NCBI GenBank assembly: GCA_947259415.1
Contig: CAMYMI010000013.1
Span: forward strand, 64,487-128,486
DNA from: an uncultured Ectothiorhodospiraceae bacterium
Lineage (GTDB): Bacteria > Pseudomonadota > Gammaproteobacteria > UBA9214
Direction: 5' to 3'
DNA length: 64,000 nt
Below, one piece after another: positions 60,817 through 64,000 of this stretch. Both the position numbers and the translations under genes were made by a program. The notes beneath the pieces are model-generated. The model was given only the letters and a program-made list of their open reading frames with translations, did no database searches and was not told where the DNA came from. Within the stretch, counting starts at the first letter, position 1. Each line of letters opens with the position of its first letter.

Positions 60817-62697
60817 ATGGCACTGTTACAGATATCAGAACCCGGTGAATCCACTGCGCCGCATGAACACCGGCTGGCGGCCGGCATCGATCTAGGGACG
60901 ACCAACTCGCTGGTGGCCAGCGTTCGCAGCGGCCTGGCGCAGACCCTGGCGGATGAGCAGGGTGAACACCTGCTGCCCTCCGTGGTGCGCTACCGGGCAG
61001 AGGGAGGTCCACTGGTTGGACGCGAGGCCCTGTCTGCCGCGACCCGGGACCCGCTGAATACGATTGCCTCGGTCAAGCGCCTGATGGGACGCGGGGTGGA
61101 GGACGTCAAGGGACTCGGTGCGCACCTGCCCTACGAATTCGTGCCCGCAGCCAGCGGTATGCCCCTGCTGCACACAGCCGGGGGCGATGTCAGCCCGGTC
61201 GAGGTCTCGGCCGAGATCCTGAAGATCCTAAAGACGCGTGCCGAGGAGGCCCTTGGTGGCGAGCTGAAGGGCGTGGTCATCACCGTGCCGGCCTATTTCG
61301 ACGATGCCCAGCGCCAGGCGACCAAGGATGCCGGGCGGCTGGCCGGCCTGCATGTGTTGCGCCTGCTCAATGAACCCACCGCCGCTGCCGTGGCCTACGG
61401 GCTGGACCAGGGCTCCGAGGGCATCACGGCCATCTATGACCTGGGCGGTGGCACCTTCGATATTTCCATCCTGCGCCTCAACAAGGGCGTCTTCGAGGTC
61501 ATGTCCACGGCGGGTGACACCGCCCTCGGCGGTGACGACTTCGACCGTATCGTGGCGCTGTGGATCATGCAGCAGGCAGGGATTCCGGATGATGCGGGCC
61601 ATTTCCAGATGCGGCGCCTGATGCAGGTGGCGCGCAGCGCAAAGGAAGCCCTGACAGAGGCATCTTCAGTCGAAGTAAAGATCGAGCGCAATGATGGCTC
61701 CCACTGGAGCGGCAATCTGACGCGCGAAACATTTGATGAGCTGTGCGGCTCACTGGTGCAGAAAACCCTGAGTCCCTGCCGGCGTGCCCTGCGCGATGCC
61801 GGGATCCGTGCCGGGGACGTGCAGGCGGTGGTAATGGTCGGCGGCTCCACCCGCGTACCGCTGGTGCGCAGCCGGGTCGCCGGGTTCTTCGAGCGTGAGC
61901 CCCTGGCGGACATCGACCCGGACAAGGTGGTCGCCATCGGTGCGGCGATCCAGGCGGATATCCTGGCCGGCAACAAGCCGGAGGACGAGATGCTGTTGCT
62001 GGACGTGATACCCCTGTCGCTGGGCCTGGAGACCATGGGCGGACTGGCAGAGAAGGTCATCCCGCGAAATACCACACTTCCGACCGCACGCGCCCAGGAA
62101 TTCACTACCTTCAAGGACGGCCAGACCGCCATGTCCATGCACGTGGTCCAGGGCGAACGCGAGCTGGTGAGTGACTGCCGCTCCCTGGCGAAATTCGAAT
62201 TGCGCGGGATCCCGCCAATGACAGCGGGGGCCGCACGCATCCGGGTTACCTTCCAGGTCGATGCCGACGGGCTGCTCAGTGTCACCGCCGAGGAACAGGT
62301 CAAGGGCGTGAAGAGCAGCATCGAGGTCAAGCCGTCCTACGGGTTGAGTGACGGCGAGATCGAGAAGATGCTCAAGGATTCCATGGCGCATGCACAGGAT
62401 GACATGGAGACGCGCCGCCTGCGCGAACAGCAGGTTGAGGCAGACCGGGTACTGGTGGCGTTACAGGCTGCACTGGCCGAGGACGGCGCCAGGATTCTGA
62501 ATGCGCAGGAGCGTGCCGTTATCGATGACGCCGCACGGCAGCTTGCAGCCGCGCGTGAAAGCAGTGACCCACAGGCGATCAAGCAGGCCATCGAGGCCGT
62601 GGAGGCGGCCAGCAGCGACTACGTCGCACGTCGCATGAACACCAGTATCCGCGAGGCGATGGCCGGGCACCGCGTCGATGATTTCAAGTCAACGTGA
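60817..62697 (+). CDS. hscA: Fe-S cluster Hsp70 chaperone HscA
   Basis: A 626-residue Hsp70: ATPase motifs [27 protein letters not shown] and [14 protein letters not shown], with a substrate-binding domain lacking a DnaK-type charged tail. Length fits HscA. Binds the LPPVK motif of IscU in known systems. No clear ribosome site precedes ATG 60817; the repeat element ends 18 bp upstream. Confidence 0.96.
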   Translation: MALLQISEPGESTAPHEHRLAAGIDLGTTNSLVASVRSGLAQTLADEQGEHLLPSVVRYRAEGGPLVGREALSAATRDPLNTIASVKRLMGRGVEDVKGLGAHLPYEFVPAASGMPLLHTAGGDVSPVEVSAEILKILKTRAEEALGGELKGVVITVPAYFDDAQRQATKDAGRLAGLHVLRLLNEPTAAAVAYGLDQGSEGITAIYDLGGGTFDISILRLNKGVFEVMSTAGDTALGGDDFDRIVALWIMQQAGIPDDAGHFQMRRLMQVARSAKEALTEASSVEVKIERNDGSHWSGNLTRETFDELCGSLVQKTLSPCRRALRDAGIRAGDVQAVVMVGGSTRVPLVRSRVAGFFEREPLADIDPDKVVAIGAAIQADILAGNKPEDEMLLLDVIPLSLGLETMGGLAEKVIPRNTTLPTARAQEFTTFKDGQTAMSMHVVQGERELVSDCRSLAKFELRGIPPMTAGAARIRVTFQVDADGLLSVTAEEQVKGVKSSIEVKPSYGLSDGEIEKMLKDSMAHAQDDMETRRLREQQVEADRVLVALQAALAEDGARILNAQERAVIDDAARQLAAARESSDPQAIKQAIEAVEAASSDYVARRMNTSIREAMAGHRVDDFKST

Positions 62698-62736
62698 CAA
62701 TCAAAAGAAACGTATTTTCAGGAACCAGTAACCGTT

Positions 62737-63075
62737 ATGCCGCAGATTATCTTTCTACCGCACGAGGAAATATGCCCGGAAGGGGCCATCGTCGAGGCCG
62801 AGGCCGGTACCAGTATCTGTGATGCAGCGTTGAATCATGGCATCGAGATCGAGCACGCCTGCGAAAAGTCCTGCGCATGCACTACCTGTCATGTCTATAT
62901 CCGCGAAGGCGGTGATTCGCTCAACGAATCCGATGAGGACGAGGACGACCTGCTGGACAAGGCCTGGGGTCTGGACCCGGACTCGCGCCTGAGCTGCCAG
63001 GCGATCGTTGCCGAACAGGACCTGGTGATCGAAATACCCAAGTACACCATCAACATGGTGAGTGAGAACCACTAG
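62737..63075 (+). CDS. fdx: 2Fe-2S ferredoxin of the Isc system
   Basis: A 112-residue adrenodoxin-type ferredoxin: Cys42, Cys48, Cys51 in CEKSCACTTC and the fourth ligand in SRLSCQAIV. Starts MPQIIFLPHEEICPEGAIVE. Gives electrons for cluster assembly. 39 bp after hscA. Confidence 0.96.
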   Translation: MPQIIFLPHEEICPEGAIVEAEAGTSICDAALNHGIEIEHACEKSCACTTCHVYIREGGDSLNESDEDEDDLLDKAWGLDPDSRLSCQAIVAEQDLVIEIPKYTINMVSENH

Positions 63076-63123
63076 CAGTCAGGGTGCACTGCACTCTGCT
63101 GGATCAACTGCAGGAGACTGGCT

Positions 63124-63324
63124 ATGGGACTGAAATGGACGGATTCACTGGATATCGCCATTGAACTGGATGAAGCACATCCCGACGTGGATCCCTTACA
63201 TGTGAATTTCGTGGACCTGCGTAACTGGGTGCTGGCGCTGGATGATTTCGAGGATGATCCGGAGCACAGCGGCGAGCGCATCCTCGAGGCCATCCAGATG
63301 GCCTGGATCGAAGAACGCCAGTGA
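63124..63324 (+). CDS. iscX: IscX
   Basis: A 66-residue acidic protein: MGLKWTDSLDIAIELDEAHP, FVDLRNWVLALDDF, ends IQMAWIEERQ. IscX binds IscS and iron and tunes assembly. Last gene of the isc operon. Confidence 0.96.
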   Translation: MGLKWTDSLDIAIELDEAHPDVDPLHVNFVDLRNWVLALDDFEDDPEHSGERILEAIQMAWIEERQ

Positions 63325-63659
63325 GCCGTCCGTGACGCCAGCTCAACGGTGTCTTATAAAAGATCAGCAAGTTATTGTAACTGAATAAAAATAATTGAAT
63401 TAATGTGTACCCCAGAAGGCTGGTCGTTGGATCCGGACGGCTTTCGACCAAGGCGTCCGGATTCCATTAACCCCGCCAACCTTGTATATTACGCGGCCTT
63501 GATTTTTACCGGTTAACCCCTGCTGGATGAAGTTGACTGCACGCCCGCATGGCTCGCCAGTGCAGCCGGGTATCCCGCTCGACGGCCCGGGTCCTGGGTC
63601 CCGCTGTGCTTGAGCCGGGGCAGGTACCGAATACATTCACATTGAGATTGAGGTAATCC
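63325..63659. other. Intergenic region before the lyase gene
   Basis: About 335 bp without a gene. ATCCGGACG (63431-63439) and CGTCCGGAT (63454-63462) form a 9-bp hairpin with a 14-nt loop; there is no T tract, so it is a weak terminator or operator candidate. Confidence 0.45.
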
Positions 63660-64000
63660 ATGGCTGTTAGAAATCGTCTGCATCGCAGTGAGCTGGCTGT
63701 CCCCGGCAGCAATACCCGCATGCTTGAAAAGGCACCGGACTCGGGTGCCGATATTGTGTTTCTTGACCTCGAAGACGCCGTGGCGCCGGATGACAAGGCG
63801 CAGGCGCGCAAGAATGTCATCGAGGCCCTGAATGACATGGACTGGTCGAAGTGTTCGGTATCGGTGCGCATCAACGGCCTGGATACCCACTACTGCTATC
63901 GCGACATCGTCGATGTGGTCGAACAGGCCGGTGACAAGCTCGATACCGTCCTGATTCCCAAGGTCGGCACCCCCGCCGATATCCTGTTTGTCTCCACCCT
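63660..64000 (+). CDS. HpcH/HpaI-type CoA ester lyase (malyl-CoA/citryl-CoA lyase-like), 3' end outside window
   Basis: The frame is open from ATG 63660 (GAGG 7 bp upstream) to the window end, 113 codons. It reads MAVRNRLHRSELAVPGSNTR, DSGADIVFLDLEDAVAPDDK, SVRINGLDT and TVLIPKVGTPAD, the N-terminal half of the citrate-lyase-beta/malyl-CoA lyase TIM barrel (acidic metal site in FLDLEDAV). In an autotroph it could split malyl-CoA to acetyl-CoA and glyoxylate, linking to glycolate oxidase. The C-terminal half is needed to tell malyl-CoA lyase from relatives. Confidence 0.88.
   Translation, partial: MAVRNRLHRSELAVPGSNTRMLEKAPDSGADIVFLDLEDAVAPDDKAQARKNVIEALNDMDWSKCSVSVRINGLDTHYCYRDIVDVVEQAGDKLDTVLIPKVGTPADILFVST

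Noticed and set aside
1-64000. CRISPR arrays, tRNA, rRNA and prophage genes
   Set aside because: No regularly spaced repeats, cloverleaf sequences, rRNA motifs or phage structural genes were seen.

Overview
The window looks like chromosomal DNA from a free-living, chemolithotrophic, sulfur-oxidising gammaproteobacterium (Chromatiales-like by gene content; this is inference, as no rRNA is present). The evidence is a dnaX-ybaB-recR cluster preceded by 4.5S RNA, an Isc iron-sulfur operon, orn/rsgA housekeeping genes, several c-type cytochromes, a TsdA-type thiosulfate dehydrogenase, a thiosulfate/sulfur-compound transporter of the YeeE type with a TusA-like partner, DsrE-like proteins, and rhodanese domains in five different places. 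Base composition is moderately GC-rich and even. I see no phage, plasmid or CRISPR signal and no tRNA or rRNA gene.

Layout. 1-3.7 kb: a LolA-like lipoprotein-sorting protein and an RND/MMPL exporter that ends in a cyclic-nucleotide-binding domain (cut by the window edge). 4.2-8 kb: TsdA-like dihaem cytochrome overlapping a SulP-STAS-cNMP-cNMP-rhodanese anion transporter. 8.1-9.6 kb: a convergent pair of exported glutathione-metabolism-like cysteine enzymes (GspA-type CHAP amidase and phytochelatin-synthase-like protein). 9.9-14.8 kb: an MBL-receiver-GAF fusion, a coiled-coil membrane protein, a Cys-containing orphan and a DUF3365 haem lipoprotein. 15.3-28.8 kb: a long same-strand block joining sulfur handling (tandem rhodanese, YeeE/TsuA-like, TusA-like, DsrE-like trio) with glycolipid-type genes (GT39, GT2, FAD oxidoreductase, two radical SAM enzymes, a flippase-like UPF0104 protein, USP). 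I regard this as the best candidate for an undescribed pathway. 29-44 kb: mostly single genes (spermidine-synthase-like, PEBP, OYE, CapA, DUF1614, CheR, RraA-like, methyltransferase, hydrolases, TVP38-rhodanese, sterol-desaturase-like, HAD, serine deaminase). 44.8-52.1 kb: ffs, dnaX, ybaB, recR, HIT, rsgA, phhB, cytochrome c, M48 protease, orn. 52.5-57.1 kb: glycolate oxidase glcDEF plus a sulfurtransferase. 57.3-63.3 kb: yqiB and iscR-iscS-iscA-hscB-hscA-fdx-iscX, with no iscU. The window ends in a malyl-CoA/citrate-lyase-beta-type gene.

Mobile structure. Three short non-coding elements (2565-2879, 31254-31564, 47787-48048) share 17-19 bp terminal inverted repeats beginning CACTGCTGTCCCA and each is flanked by a 9-bp direct repeat (two perfect, one 8/9), so they are MITE-like transposition products. 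A decayed relative lies at about 52255-52440. A second repeat family, with TCACCGCAAAG ends, lies between hscB and hscA and again around the third MITE, where the repeats are nested.
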